Shown here piece by piece: positions 63,842-64,000 of a DNA stretch of 64,000 nt. The DNA is from Streptomyces sp. H27-H5 (GTDB lineage Bacteria > Actinomycetota > Actinomycetes > Streptomycetales > Streptomycetaceae). How positions within the stretch are numbered: position 1 is the stretch's first letter; each line of letters begins with the position of its first letter. Position numbers and translations under genes: made by a program. Where the stretch lies: the NCBI RefSeq assembly GCF_026627505.1, contig NZ_JAPNLK010000007.1, positions 1 to 64,000 of the forward strand, given 5' to 3'. Below the pieces are notes generated by a model. That model saw only the letters and a program-made list of their open reading frames with translations, was not told the origin of the DNA and did no database searches.

Positions 63842-64000
63842 ATGCCCGAAGAGGCTCGGCCGATCATCACCATCAAGGTCCCATGCGGAGAAGGCGAGTC
63901 CGCGCCGCATGCGACGTTCACCGGCACCACGAACAACCTTCGGGAAGAGATCGGCTCTTTCTTCGGTCTAGATTGCAAGAGTGTCACTAACCATACCCTC
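63842..64000 (+). CDS. Hypothetical early phage protein, partial
   Basis: The frame opens at ATG 63842, with AAGGAG and AGGGG upstream, and is still open at the window edge (53 codons: MPEEARPIITIKVPCGEGES, then APHATFTGTTNNLREEIGSF). A motif copy at 63973 lies inside it. Not recognised. Confidence 0.7.
   Translation, partial: MPEEARPIITIKVPCGEGESAPHATFTGTTNNLREEIGSFFGLDCKSVTNHTL
63973..63989 (+). promoter_or_regulatory. Stoperator site inside a coding region
   Basis: TTGCAAGAGTGTCACTA on the plus strand, one base from the full consensus, inside the partial gene. Confidence 0.68.

Noticed and set aside
1..64000. CRISPR array, rRNA or tRNA genes
   Set aside because: No regularly spaced repeats and no cloverleaf or rRNA-like segment could be recognised by reading; a tRNAscan/Infernal run would be decisive.

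Overview
The window is high-GC actinobacterial DNA and looks like a Streptomyces chromosome carrying a siphovirus-type prophage. Codon use, GTG/TTG starts, overlapping ATGA/GTGA gene junctions and the gene families all point this way. No rRNA, tRNA or CRISPR array was recognised.

Chromosomal part (1 to about 23.55 kb). The left edge is a transposase C-terminal fragment that cuts off a LysR regulator, followed by a divergent MFS exporter, a SnoaL-tailed ECF sigma factor and an antisense-overlapping STAS-like protein. Positions 3.7-10.8 kb hold a nucleoside uptake and salvage locus: a BMP lipoprotein, an ABC ATPase, two permeases, cytidine deaminase and thymidine phosphorylase. Its three transcription starts share one palindrome, CTACGCGCGTAG. 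An M20 amidohydrolase follows. At 12.5-19.4 kb lies a nonulosonic acid (sialic/Kdn-like) cell-wall polymer cluster: two polysialyltransferase-type proteins, an in-frame CMP-sugar synthetase/NeuB fusion, a DUF6716 glycosyltransferase and a GT2 glycosyltransferase. LeuE, an L,D-transpeptidase lipoprotein and a coupled sigma/putative anti-sigma pair close the chromosomal part.

Prophage (about 23.55 kb to beyond the right edge). The integrase and excisionase are at the left end. A leftward arm (25.1-38.8 kb) of many small early genes includes a dNMP kinase, a DNA cytosine methyltransferase, ArdA antirestriction, very acidic small paralogues, zinc-ribbon proteins, a DUF2637 membrane protein and a winged-helix protein. 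A rightward structural and lysis arm runs from 39.1 to 59.4 kb: HNH, terminase, portal, MuF, scaffold, capsid, connectors, tail, fibres, endolysin and holin. An immunity and cargo zone (59.4-62.6 kb) carries a repressor resembling mycobacteriophage L5 gp71, an IclR regulator and a quinone oxidoreductase. Early rightward genes, including a PD-(D/E)XK exonuclease, start at 62.6 kb.

The main discovery candidate is an L5-style immunity system. An asymmetric motif, TTGYAAGAGTGTNACTA, recurs about 16 times, only in the prophage, mostly in gaps and almost always oriented with local transcription. Two copies overlap the -35 boxes of tandem leftward promoters. A repressor of the matching family lies at 59.86-60.34 kb. 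Also notable are prophage genes with no ATG/GTG/TTG start but a well-placed CTG (scaffold, endolysin), and an 8-base insertion that breaks the large terminase exactly in its Walker A motif.
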